The translations under genes and the position numbers were made by a program. A stretch of DNA of 64,000 bases from JBGSKY01 sp041740995 (GTDB taxonomy: Bacteria; Planctomycetota; Planctomycetia; Pirellulales; Pirellulaceae), in the NCBI GenBank assembly GCA_041740995.1, contig JBGSKY010000209.1, forward strand, positions 1-64,000, given 5' to 3'. Positions 11,801 through 21,600 of the stretch are shown piece by piece (within the stretch, counting starts at the first letter, position 1; each line of letters starts with the position of its first letter). Under the pieces are notes generated by a model, which saw only the letters and a program-made list of their open reading frames with translations, made no database searches and was not told the origin of the DNA.

Positions 11801-11907
11801 GCGTTCAATTGCGAGGCAACTATCAAACCGGAATGGCAAACATCGAATGCATGTACGCGCCTGAATTCAATAGCCACAGCGAGAGCCTGCCATTGGAAGT
11901 GGAGTAG
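5869..11907 (+). CDS. Secreted alpha-2-macroglobulin family protein with thioester motif
   Basis: This very large protein (2012 residues, GTG start) begins with a hydrophobic secretion signal (about 1-24). It reads as a bacterial alpha-2-macroglobulin: a poorly conserved N-terminal region (about 40-380), macroglobulin domains including the MG2-type segment around FFTDRSIYRPGQ, a bait-region-bearing part, the A2M core with NLNETAFFFPQL and MPEALTQWKF (about 1255-1290), then the thioester domain with C1481-N-E-Q1484, and a C-terminal receptor-binding-like domain. The CxEQ motif is what forms the internal Cys-Gln thioester that traps attacking proteases. A low-complexity Gly/Ala/Ser stretch (about 1180-1250) could be the protease bait. 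The penicillin-binding protein 1C gene that often accompanies such proteins elsewhere is not adjacent. It is probably a periplasmic or surface defence protein. Confidence 0.92.
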   Translation: MNSKNILVLTIFLGLSWVILSMANSQNPPAGDRKSQWDEVEKAINQGLPKTAIEKLQPIYDQALQQQAYAEAIKAVSQIVLLESNIQGNKPEEKIKRMRGEIDKAPVQMKPVMEAILANWYWQYFQQNQWRFLQRTQTEDVPGDDFTTWSLPQILAAIDQQFDRAFENTNELQTASVKQFATLLEQADVNANLRPTMFDVIAHNALEFYTAGEQVGNRRQDAFEIAADSPVFAQRDEFIAWRPTTSDKDARLLRAIQLYQQLLVFHASDEEPSALLDGDLLRLEFAHFNATGSEKDARYKAALERFEQANLAQPASSLASHAIAVQVHSEGDWVEARKIAMSGMNRFPSSPGGNRCYNLIQQIESPSLSAKTERVWLNRDSTIDLQYRNLTKVYFRLVRFNFLDQLSADRWSPEQLDNDERIALLKKASVRSWTADLPKTEDFQMRLQQVPSLDDLPRGSYFLIASGSSDFNQSNNVVSFCEVWVSKLAIVIRSNNADGQIDGFILNANTGEPITNAKVEAWQINDRRKMVPLKAVATNNNGLFAFPKAQRTQVVLKASINGDSLSSVNYLNVWPSDQRAQVYTQTRFFTDRSIYRPGQTIQFKGICFQVDADKDDYKTMGGQPVEILFADVNGKEIERLKLQTNANGSFNGSVTAPKDRLMGAMTLRVIGGPDGQTSVSVEEYKRPKFKVELDPPSEAIQLNTSVTVQSRATAYTGVPISDAKVTWRVVREVEYPIWWFWRCWWMPPNQGGSEEIANGTLVTDQDGLASIKFEAKPDNSVDKSSEPTFVYRIYSDVTDTTGETRSSQRTVRVGYTALSAKMTSESWLVADKAVPIKITTSTLNGEPAAATGKVKVYSLKAPQKVNRANLDGYNPRIYSANNLSNKPDMKNPPAPDLSDPNSWQLDAVVFESDFTTDATGSTTIEHLLASGLYRATLETTDAFGNQVTALLPLRVLDLKLTKLPMKIPFLLETQSASLEPGQSLSAVWGSGYDTARAYVEVEHRGKLLQAFWTKANETQATFAQKIDESMRGGFTVRVTMVRENRAYLESKHIDVPWSNKELKVRWERFTSKLEPGQKEKWTATITGPDAERAAAEMVATLYDASLDAFRGHDWMSGFNVFRKDYSRVNSQFENTVKDLQNIYYGWSTNNRDGSIAYPHLMSQLTMNYFGYQAMQKSRGLRRGEASGGFGGELMFDAVPAPMAAFSADVSDGENAVFFAEASSAKADKSAAPSEKNVAATADLANVTARKNLNETAFFFPQLIAKQDGSVAIEFTMPEALTQWKFIGFAHDPKLRAGLITDSIVTSKDLMVQPNPPRFLREGDAIEFTVKVSNQSPTRQAGTVRLTLADARTNNSVDQALGNDKTDQAFDLAAGQSKSFSWRLSVPDSIGYLTYKAVGSSGRLSDGEEGFLPVLSRRVLVTESLPLPIRGKQTKQFDFTKLAASANSDTLRHESLTVQMVSNPAWYAVMALPYLMEYPYECNEQTFSRLYANSLAQHIAQSDPKIERIFAQWRATPALDSPLMKNEDLKSVMLEETPWQRQADSESQSRRNVGILFDQNRLITEIDRAMNKLSEGQLDDGSWSWFPGGQGNDYITLYITTGFGRMRHLGVNVDTSPAVKSLSRLDAWMDKMYKDIPANRRNENNLSSLIALYLYGRSFFLEDQKVAAEYEISLKYWLDQSEKYWLGLANRQSQAHLSIALKRFGKLPVAKSIMASIKERSVSDEELGMFWRDTELSWWWYRAPIETQAMMIEAFDEVMNDVVAVEDCKVWLLKQKQTQDWKTTKATADAVYALLLRGSDLLASDELVQVTLGGKPIDPTNVEAGTGFYQQRFTGDRVEAEQSKVVVTKVDDGVAWGSLHWQYLEDIAKITPHEGTPLKLTKELYLKVNTVDGPTLKRVEGPVSVGDELVVRVVLRTDRDMEYCHLKDHRGSGTEPVNVISRYKYQDGLAYYESTRDTASHFFIDYLPKGTYVFEYSSRVQLRGNYQTGMANIECMYAPEFNSHSESLPLEVE

Positions 11908-11940
11908 TTGTGAATTGAGGCACCTGCGATTAATGCCGCT

Positions 11941-13071
11941 TCAACCGGTCGTTAGCTCAAAAGGCCAGCGGCCATGCGATTGGCCATTGATCTGCAAACG
12001 TAAGAAATGCGTTCCAGGATAGAGCTTGAAGGTCGTCGCGTTTGCACGGAACGGGTGTCGCTTGGAGACTCGAACCGATTCGCCTGCCACCACTTCAATC
12101 TGCTTGATCTTGTGAATCTTATTCGCCAAATTGCCGTTGGATTTTACAAATTCAATAACGTAGTCAATTAACAGTGCTTCGGTCTTCTCGACGTGCAGAG
12201 TGAATGCGAAGTCAATCGCTTCACCTATTTTGACTTTTGAAGGCGCCAACTCAAAATCGCTAACGATGATTTGCGAATTGCTGTGGAAGCCAAGCAAATG
12301 CAACGCGTCGGCATTGCCCTGTTTGACAAGTGTTCGGAGCGAGTGGCGAGTCATCCAATTCAGCTCAGTCGCAGACTGTTTACGTTGGGTCTTCCAACGC
12401 TTCAATGTCTCCAAGACGACTGTTGGATTTGATTTAGAAATGTCATTCAAATGATTTGCGACTGATCGAGTTACATAACGCGTTGGATCGGCGTGTAGCA
12501 CATCGAGTAGCGGCAATGCGTAACTCGCGTCGATCTTCAGTCGCCCAGACCATGGCAACATGGGCCTCGTTCCTTCGCTAACTAGGCGACGAACGTGATA
12601 GTTTTTATCGTTCGACCATTTCTTCAGTTCAGCCAGCGATTCTTTTGGCCATGAATTGATAAAAAATCGTATCGCATACTCCATCGAAAATCGCTGAGTG
12701 ATTGCGTGCAACAGTTTCAACGAGAGTTTTCGATGTTGGACGCTTAGCCCGTTGCGAACCACGAATTCGCCTAACGGTGCAAAGATAAAATCACCGAAGT
12801 CATCGTCGGTATTGTTTGGATCGAGCGGTGGCGGCAAGGCGGCCAAAATCTGATCTGCCGCGACGGCGAAATCTATCGATAGAAAGCGCTCCAAATGAGT
12901 TGCGATATGGACAATTCGCTGTTTTAGCTCAAGAAAAGTCAGTTCCTTCATCGTTTGGCCGACGAAGTCTTGAGCTTTAAACGAACGATCGGCTGATTGA
13001 AAAAGCCCCGCGAGATATTCGACTTTCTCGCGGTTGAAAAGTTGGTCTTTAAGGCTAAATCCGCTGCTCAT
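11941..13071 (-). CDS. DNA alkylation repair protein of the AlkC/AlkD HEAT-repeat type
   Basis: This 376-residue protein resembles the AlkC branch of HEAT-repeat DNA glycosylases, which remove N3- and N7-alkylated purines. The start (SLKDQLFNREKVEYLAG) and the diagnostic stretch HVRRLVSEGTRPMLPW are typical, and the helical repeats continue to about residue 270. The last 110 residues (from about IIVSDFELAPSKVKIG) look like a beta-sandwich of the immunoglobulin-like kind known at the C-terminus of AlkC. I chose the ATG at 13071; an in-frame GTG seven codons upstream is less likely. It lies 54 bp downstream of thrS on the same strand and may be co-transcribed. The function is well supported by sequence character, but not the exact lesion range. 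Confidence 0.85.
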   Translation of the reverse strand: MSSGFSLKDQLFNREKVEYLAGLFQSADRSFKAQDFVGQTMKELTFLELKQRIVHIATHLERFLSIDFAVAADQILAALPPPLDPNNTDDDFGDFIFAPLGEFVVRNGLSVQHRKLSLKLLHAITQRFSMEYAIRFFINSWPKESLAELKKWSNDKNYHVRRLVSEGTRPMLPWSGRLKIDASYALPLLDVLHADPTRYVTRSVANHLNDISKSNPTVVLETLKRWKTQRKQSATELNWMTRHSLRTLVKQGNADALHLLGFHSNSQIIVSDFELAPSKVKIGEAIDFAFTLHVEKTEALLIDYVIEFVKSNGNLANKIHKIKQIEVVAGESVRVSKRHPFRANATTFKLYPGTHFLRLQINGQSHGRWPFELTTG

Positions 13072-13125
13072 TAGGCCATGTGCAAGTTGCACTTTCTCCG
13101 AGCTAAACCAAAGCTTGCATGAACG

Positions 13126-15330
13126 CTAATACTCATTGGCTTCGACGGTCGGCGGTTCAGGTACAGCGACCTTTGCCACAGCAACTTGACGAATTTGGCG
13201 AGATTCGACTTCCTTACAAAGTTTCGCGATCACTTCGTCGATTGGTGCGGCACCTAGATCGCCATCAATTCGATCCCGAAGTGCGACCAAACCGGCTTCG
13301 GCTTCCTTGGGGCCAATCACGGCCATATACGGAATCAGTTCGAGTTGGGCGTCGCGGATTTTTGCTTGGACTTTCGCTCCACGCAGATCACAAGTCACTC
13401 GTAATCCGGCTGCGGTCATCTTCTCTTCTAAGGCCAAGGCGAAGTCGTTTGATTTTTCGCTGAGCGGACAAATCCGAACCTGTTCGGGAGCTAGCCAGAG
13501 CGGGAATGCGCCAGCAAAATGTTCGATCAACATGCCAACGAATCTTTCCATCGAACCAAACGGTGCGCGGTGGATCATCACTGGTCGATGCATGGCGTTG
13601 TCCGAACCGGTGTATTCGAGTTGGAATCGCTCGGGCAAATTGTAGTCCAACTGCACGGTGCCCAACTGCCATTGTCGACCGATACAATCACGGACCATGA
13701 AGTCAGCTTTTGGCCCGTAAAACGCTGCTTCACCCTCGGCTGAAGTGAATGGCAATCCAGATTCAACCAACACTTTTCGTAAGGCCGCTTCGGCTTTGTT
13801 CCAGTTCTCTTCTGAACCGACATATTTATCACTGGCTGGATCACGCAATGAAAGTTGAACGCGGTAATCTTCCAAGCCAACGCTTTGCAGAACAAATCGA
13901 GTCAGTTCTATAGTTTTGCGGAACTCCTCTTCGACTTGTTCGCTGGTGCAGAAGATGTGAGCATCGTCTTGAGTTAGACCACGGACCCGCAACATCCCGT
14001 TCAGCTCGCCAGTTTGTTCGTAGCGATATACAGTTCCGAATTCGAATAGCCGCAAAGGCAACTGCTTGTATGAACGTGGGCTGGATTTATAAATCATCGC
14101 ATGGTGCGGACAATTCATCGGCTTGACGAGATATCGTTCGTGGGTGCTTTGCCAATGTTTTAATGCAGCAAGCTTTTCTTCCTTGGAATTTTCCAACTGA
14201 TAATCGGTGAGCTGGCATCCGAGAACTTCCGCCGCGGCCAGTAGAGCGTTTTCATGCACCGGTGCAATCGGTTGTTCTGCCTGCAGTCGTTCGATCCAAA
14301 CATCGACTAGCGAACCTGCGCTCTCCACAAATAGCGGCGGAAATTGGCTATCGCGATAGTACGGAAAATGTCCGCTAGTTTCGTACAGTTCTACTCGGCC
14401 AAGATGCGGGCTGTAGACTGGTTGGTAGCCTCGCCGGAGAAGTTCTCCGCGCAAGAAATCTTCCAAAATTAGTCGGACTCGCGCGCCTTTCGGTAGCCAC
14501 AAACAGAAACCTTGACCGACTTCGGGCGAGATCTGGAACAGTCCGAGTTTTTTGCCGAGAACGCGGTGGTCACGCCGCTTGGCCTCTTCGATGAGTTCTA
14601 AGTGTGCGGCAAGATCTTTCTTGTTAAAAAACGCGGTTCCATAAACACGTTGCAGTTGTCGACCGGACGCATCGCCTTTCCAGTAGGCGCCGGCGACGCT
14701 CATGACCTTAAAACCTTTGATGCGACCGGCATCTGGTATATGCGGTCCGCGACAAAGGTCGACAAATTCACCTTGGCGATAGAATCCCAATTCTTGATGG
14801 TCGGCCAATCCGGTCTGAATATGTTCGACCTTCAGCGTTTGTTGCATTCCATCACATAAAGCGACGGCTTCGGTTCGCGGCAAGTTGAATCTTTCGAACG
14901 ATTCTGCAAGTTCAACGATTCTAGCCATCTCCGATTCGATCGCTTCGAAGTCCGATTCGCTTAATTTATGTGGCAAATCAAAATCGTAGTAAAATCCGTT
15001 GTTGGTCGTTGGGCCAAACGCAAGCGAGACTTTTGGAAAGAGTCGCATGATCGCGCGGGCCATCACGTGGGCAGTCGAATGGCGCAAGACCCCCAACGAT
15101 TCTGGATCGCGTTCGGTCAACAATCGCAGCGCAAGCGGTTTGGCGGCTGTGCCTTGGTCGTCACTTGTAAGTTCTGCAAAGGTACGAGTAGCGTCGACGA
15201 TTTGATCGTTGACTTTGGCGGCAATGACCGCGTTTGCGAGTCGTTCGCCAATTGACTTCGCGACAGTCAGCGGACTGGCGGCATTATCGACTTCGACTAT
15301 TTTTCCATCGGGCAATTGAACAGAGATCAT
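13126..15330 (-). CDS. thrS: Threonyl-tRNA synthetase
   Basis: This enzyme charges tRNA-Thr with threonine in the cytoplasm. The 734-residue protein has the full domain order: an N-terminal TGS domain (about 1-65), an editing (SAD) domain containing HSTAHVMARA, the class II catalytic core, and a C-terminal anticodon-binding domain starting near PLWLAPEQVRICPL. The zinc ligands that recognise threonine are visible as the Cys in MNCPHH, the His in DDAHIF and the His in MIHRAPFG. The ATG at 15330 places the TGS domain correctly; a TTG eight codons earlier is an alternative. About 25 residues after the anticodon-binding domain form an extra tail. The gene is divergent from uvrA and upstream of the alkylation-repair gene. 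Confidence 0.97.
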   Translation of the reverse strand: MISVQLPDGKIVEVDNAASPLTVAKSIGERLANAVIAAKVNDQIVDATRTFAELTSDDQGTAAKPLALRLLTERDPESLGVLRHSTAHVMARAIMRLFPKVSLAFGPTTNNGFYYDFDLPHKLSESDFEAIESEMARIVELAESFERFNLPRTEAVALCDGMQQTLKVEHIQTGLADHQELGFYRQGEFVDLCRGPHIPDAGRIKGFKVMSVAGAYWKGDASGRQLQRVYGTAFFNKKDLAAHLELIEEAKRRDHRVLGKKLGLFQISPEVGQGFCLWLPKGARVRLILEDFLRGELLRRGYQPVYSPHLGRVELYETSGHFPYYRDSQFPPLFVESAGSLVDVWIERLQAEQPIAPVHENALLAAAEVLGCQLTDYQLENSKEEKLAALKHWQSTHERYLVKPMNCPHHAMIYKSSPRSYKQLPLRLFEFGTVYRYEQTGELNGMLRVRGLTQDDAHIFCTSEQVEEEFRKTIELTRFVLQSVGLEDYRVQLSLRDPASDKYVGSEENWNKAEAALRKVLVESGLPFTSAEGEAAFYGPKADFMVRDCIGRQWQLGTVQLDYNLPERFQLEYTGSDNAMHRPVMIHRAPFGSMERFVGMLIEHFAGAFPLWLAPEQVRICPLSEKSNDFALALEEKMTAAGLRVTCDLRGAKVQAKIRDAQLELIPYMAVIGPKEAEAGLVALRDRIDGDLGAAPIDEVIAKLCKEVESRQIRQVAVAKVAVPEPPTVEANEY

Positions 15331-15529
15331 TGTTCGTAGTCTGCCGTGCGGCAAATCCTTTTCTATATTTCTTTCAACTTTACTGACTAACTATTTCCCT
15401 GGCGATCTTTAGCTTAAAGCACGTTAGTTAGCGGCTTCAAGACCATACGCTATCGATGACATTGGCCCAACCACGTTGGGCGGATTTGTGCCAGTCGCGT
15501 AGTTCGATCTTTGTAATCGATTTTTGCGA

Positions 15530-15558
15530 TTGGCAAGGACTTTGTCATAAGGTTCAAT
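15530..15558 (+). promoter_or_regulatory. Possible sigma70-type promoter for uvrA
   Basis: TTGGCA (15530-15535) and TTCAAT (15553-15558) are 17 bp apart and sit about 50 bp before the uvrA ATG. The -35 element is one base off consensus and the -10 element is two off. This was found by eye only, and I see no obvious SOS operator alongside it. Confidence 0.22.
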
Positions 15559-15606
15559 AGTGTAACGCTCGCGGGCGTGTTGTGTTATAGAGGTAGCGTT
15601 GAAAGG

Positions 15607-18600
15607 ATGCACGTGGATCGCAATATAGTCGTCCGAGGCGCGCGGGAACATAACCTGCAGAACGTTGATCTCAGCTTGCCGCACGGGCAATTGATCTGTT
15701 TCACTGGAGTGAGCGGCAGCGGCAAAAGTTCGCTTGCTTTTGACACCATCTATGCCGAAGGCCAACGCCGGTATCTTGAAAGCTTGTCCAGCTATGCTAG
15801 GCAATTCATTGGGCAGCTGCCCAAGCCTGATGTCGATCATCTCTCCGGCCTGAGTCCTTCGATTTCAATCAGCCAAAAATCGACCAGCCACAATCCGCGC
15901 AGCACGGTTGGAACGATCACCGAAATCCAAGATTTTATGCGGGTCCTGTTCGCCCGCGTCGGTACAAGTTTTTGTCATAATTGCGATCGCCCGGTCGAGG
16001 CTCAAACGCTTGATCAAATTTGCGCGAAGGTTCGACGTACTTTTGCCGGCCAGCAAGTTTTGGTTTTGGCACCCTTAATTCGGCTGCAAAAAGGCGAGCA
16101 TCGCGATCTGTTCGAACAGTTATTGCGGCAGGGGTTTTCGCGGGCGCGGGTCGATGGTGAAATCGTCGATCTATCAAATCCGCCTCGATTGGAAAAACTC
16201 AAAAAGCACTCGATCGAGTTAGTTGTCGATCGCCTATCAATCGAGCAAGCCCGGATCGAAACGTCCGCGTCACGGACGCAAAATACAAAAACAAAGAAAG
16301 CTATATCAAAATCGACCGTTCCAGATGTGCCGTCTGACATGGTCGATTCGTTAGGGACGGCTCCCGAATTTCGACAGATGCACGATGCTTTATCGACCGC
16401 GATACGGCTCGGCGAAGGTTCGGTTATCGTCACTGTGTTGATTGATACTGAATCCACGACCACCGCGAAAACTGACGTTTCGACAGCCAAGGATCAGAAG
16501 CGTCGCAGCAAAAAAACGGCTTCGACGGCCGATCATGAGGACGCGACAGAATCGACTTACTCGACGCAGTTTGCATGCAGCCATTGCAGTCTTTCTTTCG
16601 AGGTACCCAGTCCACAACTGCTGAGCTTCAATTCGCCGCAGGGAATGTGTCGCCAATGCCACGGCTTAGGCGTCACTTACAGCTATAAAAGCGAAGAGAT
16701 CGTTGCTGATGATTCGCTTTCGATTCGCGGTGGCGCGATAACGCTTTTGGGCGTCTGGACTAACCTGAGCAAAGTGAACCAGCGACGTTTGCGCTCAATC
16801 GGCGAAGCGGCTGAAAAATTTTTTTCACTGGGTAAAGGTTATTTATTACGGACACCTTGGAAAAAACTCGCGCCCGAATTGCGAAACTTCTGGCTGCACG
16901 GTTCCGACAAGCCTTTGACTGTTAAATCTACGAGCTCAAGAGCGACCCGTGGGAACTTGGCGAATTTTTCCGGCTTGTTGCCTGAATTCAAAAAGGTTTG
17001 GGAGACGACAAACAATCCAATGTTGCGTCGTCAGCATGAAAAACTGATGCAGGAGTCGACTTGCCCTGCCTGTCAGGGGCAACGCCTAAACCCGCAGGCT
17101 CGACATTTGCGATTGCAAACGGCGAGCAAATTGGAATCGTTGCAATCCAAACCGTGGCGTTCGATTGCCGACCTGGGCGACATGCCATTGGCAGAGGCGC
17201 GAGAATTCTTCGAGGCCATTCAGCTCGACGAAATCGGCTGGCAGATCGCTAGCGAAGCGGTCAAAGAAATCCGATCGCGACTCGGATTTTTGTTGGAGGT
17301 TGGGCTGGAGTATCTGGCCTTGAATCGTACTGCTCCGACCCTTTCCGGTGGTGAGTCGCAACGCATCCGACTCGCGTCGCAAATCGGTTCGGGCCTAAAT
17401 GGCGTGACTTATGTCCTGGATGAGCCTTCAATCGGATTGCATCCGAGAGACAACGATCGACTGATTAAATCGCTCAAGAGACTTCGCGATATCGGAAACA
17501 CGCTCTTGGTTGTGGAACACGACGAGGACACGATGCTCGCGTCGGACATTGTCGTTGATTTTGGACCTGGTCCAGGCGTTCGAGGTGGCAAACTGTTGGA
17601 GATCGGCTCCTGCGATTCCTTAAGTGCGAACAAAGAAAGTTTAACAGGTGATTATCTTTCGGGCAGACGCACGATTGGTCGACCTGAAACGCGTCGAAAT
17701 GGAAATGGGAAATTCATCAAAATTTTCGGTGCGCGGCATCACAATTTGCAAAACGTTGATGTTGAAATTCCGCTCGGAAAATTAGTTTGCGTGACTGGTG
17801 TCAGCGGCAGCGGCAAAAGTTCGTTAATCAGCGATATTCTTTCGCCGACGCTGGAAAATATGTTGATGAAAGCTCAAAAAAAACCTGGCGATCACGACTC
17901 AATTTCGGGAGCAGAACAGCTCGACAAGATTATCGACATCGACCAAAGTCCAATCGGTCGAACGCCGCGCAGCAATCCCGCGACTTATGTAAAAGTCTTC
18001 GACGAAATTCGCAATTTGTATACGCAACTGACCGAATCCAAGCGGCGTGGCTATGCTGCCGGTCGATTTAGTTTCAATACTGCGGGCGGTCGTTGCAGCG
18101 CGTGTGAAGGCAATGGAGCAACGCGGCTGGACATGGAGATGCTGGCCGATTTATGGGTGCCATGTCCAGTGTGCGATGGGCGACGTTACGATTTGGAAAC
18201 ACTGGAGGTGCAGTGGAAGGGCAAGTCTGTGGCCGACGTCTTGGAAATGGATGTCCAAGAGGCCCTCTTGCACTTCGAGAATGTGCCCAAGATAGCCGAA
18301 AAATTGCAGACTTTGCATGACGTAGGTCTGGACTACATTAAGCTTGGACAACCATCGCCAACGCTAAGCGGCGGTGAAGCACAACGGATCAAGCTGGCCA
18401 AAGAGCTAAGTCGCCGGTCCACTGGCAAGACGTTTTACGTGCTCGATGAACCCACGACCGGTTTGCATTTTCATGACATTTCAATGCTCCTGAGTGTGCT
18501 GCAAAAACTGGTCGAGCTGGGAAATACTATTGTCGTTGTTGAACACAATTTGGATCTCATTCAAGCCGCCGATTGGGTCATCGATCTAGGTCTCGAAGGT

Positions 18601-21600
18601 GGTCACAAGGGCGGGCAGATTATTGCCTGCGGGACTCCCGAAGAGGTCGCAGAAAATCCTGAATCTTACACTGGTGTTGCGCTCAAGCGATACTTCGAAT
18701 CGCAACTAGAAAAATCGAAGCCAAAAAGAAATAAGCGGATAAAAGCAGCAAAGCTTCCGAAGGCAACCGATAGTGCTTCAATTCAAAAGCAGATCGTCGT
18801 TGAAGGCGCCCAGTCACACAATCTAAAATCAGTCGACGTTACTATTGAACGCGACGCGATGACCGTTTTTTGTGGTCACAGCGGAAGTGGAAAAACGTCG
18901 CTCGCGATGGACACCATTTACGCCGAAGGCCAAAGGCGCTATGTCGAAAGCCTCAGCTCGTATGCTAGGCAATTCGTCGGTCAAATGCCAAAGCCGATTG
19001 TTGATCGAATCAGTGGACTCTCGCCAGCGGTTGCGCTGGAGCAAAAAAATCTCGGCCATACCCCGCGCAGTACTGTAGGAACGGTTACTGAAATCTATGA
19101 CTATCTTCGCGTCTTCATGGCTCGTGTCGCTCAAATGCGATGCCCCGCATGTTTGATGCCGGTTCGATCGCAAACGGTTGACCAAATTGTTGAGCAAGTG
19201 TTGCAATATCCAGACGGCACTCGAGCCTTGATTCTCGCTCCGATGTACGAGTCGACCGCCTTTCCAGATTCTCCACTGGATGACACGTTTTTTGACAAGC
19301 TGCTGGCCGATGGTTTTTCTCGGGTTCGAATCAACGGCATGACGCAAACGCTGGCCGATCGAAAACCCCTGGACTATCGCAAACGTCATGAGATTCAAGT
19401 CGTCACGGATCGTGTGGAGATCAGCAAAAAATCACGTTCTCGAATCGCTGACTCGATCGAGCAGGCTTTAAAATTGAGCCAAGGACGTGTTCAAATTGCG
19501 GTGCAAAGCGATTCACGCAAGGAACCCGATTGGGATTTGCAGACGCACTCGCTGTCGTTGGCATGCGTCAAATGTGGCACGTCGTATTTGCAGCTCACGC
19601 CGCACAATTATTCATTCAACACATCCGTCGGTTGGTGTTCGAGCTGTAGCGGGCTGGGCACACAGTATGGCACCAACCTTGACTTGTTGATTGATCCAAC
19701 AAGATCATTGCGGGAGAGCGGTTCATTCTTGTGGCCCGATGTTCGAATCAGCAAATCGCAAGCGATGCTTTCAGTCTTATGTGCGGAATTACAAATCGAT
19801 CCGAATTGCCCAATTGGTTCGCTGACATCGACTAAAAAGAACTTGCTCGTATTCGGCACTCACGACCGCTGGTTTGACGTCCCTTCAACGGACCAGAATC
19901 CAATAGGATTTTCGTTTCAATATCGCGGAATATTCCCGGCTCTAGAACTTGCTTCGAGATCGAGCGTTGCGCTGAGGATGCGACTTAATGATTACGTCGG
20001 TGAAGTCGCGTGCATCGATTGCGGTGGCTCGCGAGTTCGTTCCGAAGCAGCACACGCAGTTTTCCGTGAGCTAACTGTTGTCGATTTGGTCAACATGCCA
20101 CTTGGCAAATTGCTTGCGACGATTCAAAGCTGGAAGCTACAAGAACATGAACAAAAGATGGCCGGCGAACTAATCGCCGAGATGGAAAAGCGACTGAGCT
20201 TCCTTTGTGAAGTCGGCTTGGAATATCTTACGCTTGGTCGAGTTGCCAACACGCTCAGTGGCGGCGAAGCTCAACGAATTCGGCTGGCATCGCAGCTTGG
20301 CAGTGGGCTTTGTGGGGTTCTTTATGTGTTGGACGAACCGACTATCGGGCTGCACCCACGCGACAATTCGAGATTGATTTCGGCACTTCACCGCCTGCGA
20401 GATCACGGCAATACTTTACTTGTCGTTGAACATGATCGCGATGTTATTGCGAGCAGCGATTATCTCTGCGATTTCGGACCAGGTTCTGGAAGTCTCGGCG
20501 GCAGCATTGTTGCAATGGGCCCCGTGCAAGAAGTCAAACAAAAGTCAATCGGTGTTACGGGCCCTTATTTAAGCGGCCAAAACGCGATTTCAATTCCCAG
20601 CAATCGTCGTCCAGTTTTAAAAAATTCAGAAGTCAAATGGCTAACTGTCCGCGACGCGCATTTGAATACGCTTCGGCACATTGACGCGGCCTTTCCACTT
20701 GGTCGTATGACTGTCGTTACTGGACCAAGTGGTTCCGGTAAAAGCAGTCTCATCAATGGCATTTTGTATCCTGCCCTTGCAAAACGTATTCACCGCACCA
20801 ACGCTCAACCTGGCCCGCATCGAACAATCGATGGGCTTCGAGAAATCGATAAAGTCATCCGTGTTGATCAATCACCGCTTGGCAATTCACCCTCATCGAC
20901 TCCGGCGACTTACACGGGAGTTTTTGATGCGATCCGCGAGTGTTTTGCAAGCCTTCCGGAAGCGAGAACGCTGCGAAAGACGTCGCGAGATTTTAGCTTC
21001 AATGTATTTGGCGGTCGATGTGAGAAATGTGAAGGCAACGGTCAATGCAAAATTGAAATGCATTTTCTCCCCGACGTGTGGGTTGAGTGCGACGCTTGCG
21101 GCGGCAAGCGCTACGACAGCGAAATACTGACGATCCGGTACAAAGATAAATCGATCTTTGATGTGTTGACCATGTCAATCGCTGAAGCTGCAGTCTTGTT
21201 TGATGAGCGACCGAAGATTTCTCGGGTACTCTCAATTTTGGAGGATGTCGGGCTGGGTTATATGTCATTGGGTCAATCTGCGCCAACGCTCAGTGGCGGC
21301 GAGGCGCAACGCGTCAAACTGGCAAGTGAGCTTGCGCGTCCCTCAACCGGTCGAACGCTTTACTTATTAGATGAGCCGACGACTGGGTTACATTTTGATG
21401 ATATCGCAAAACTGTTAAAGGTTTTCGATCGTTTAGTTGACGCTGGCAATACGCTGATCGTTGTCGAACATAACTTAGATGTAATCAAGTGCGCTGATTG
21501 GATAATTGACCTTGGTCCCGAAGCCGGTTGGGACGGTGGCCAAATTGTTTTCGCGGGAACCCCCGAACAGCTCGCTGAATTTGCTACCGAAAGTATCGCA

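Noticed and set aside
18829..19398. 189-codon minus-strand frame within uvrA
   Set aside because: It is a shadow of UvrA unit 2, which has clear motifs throughout.
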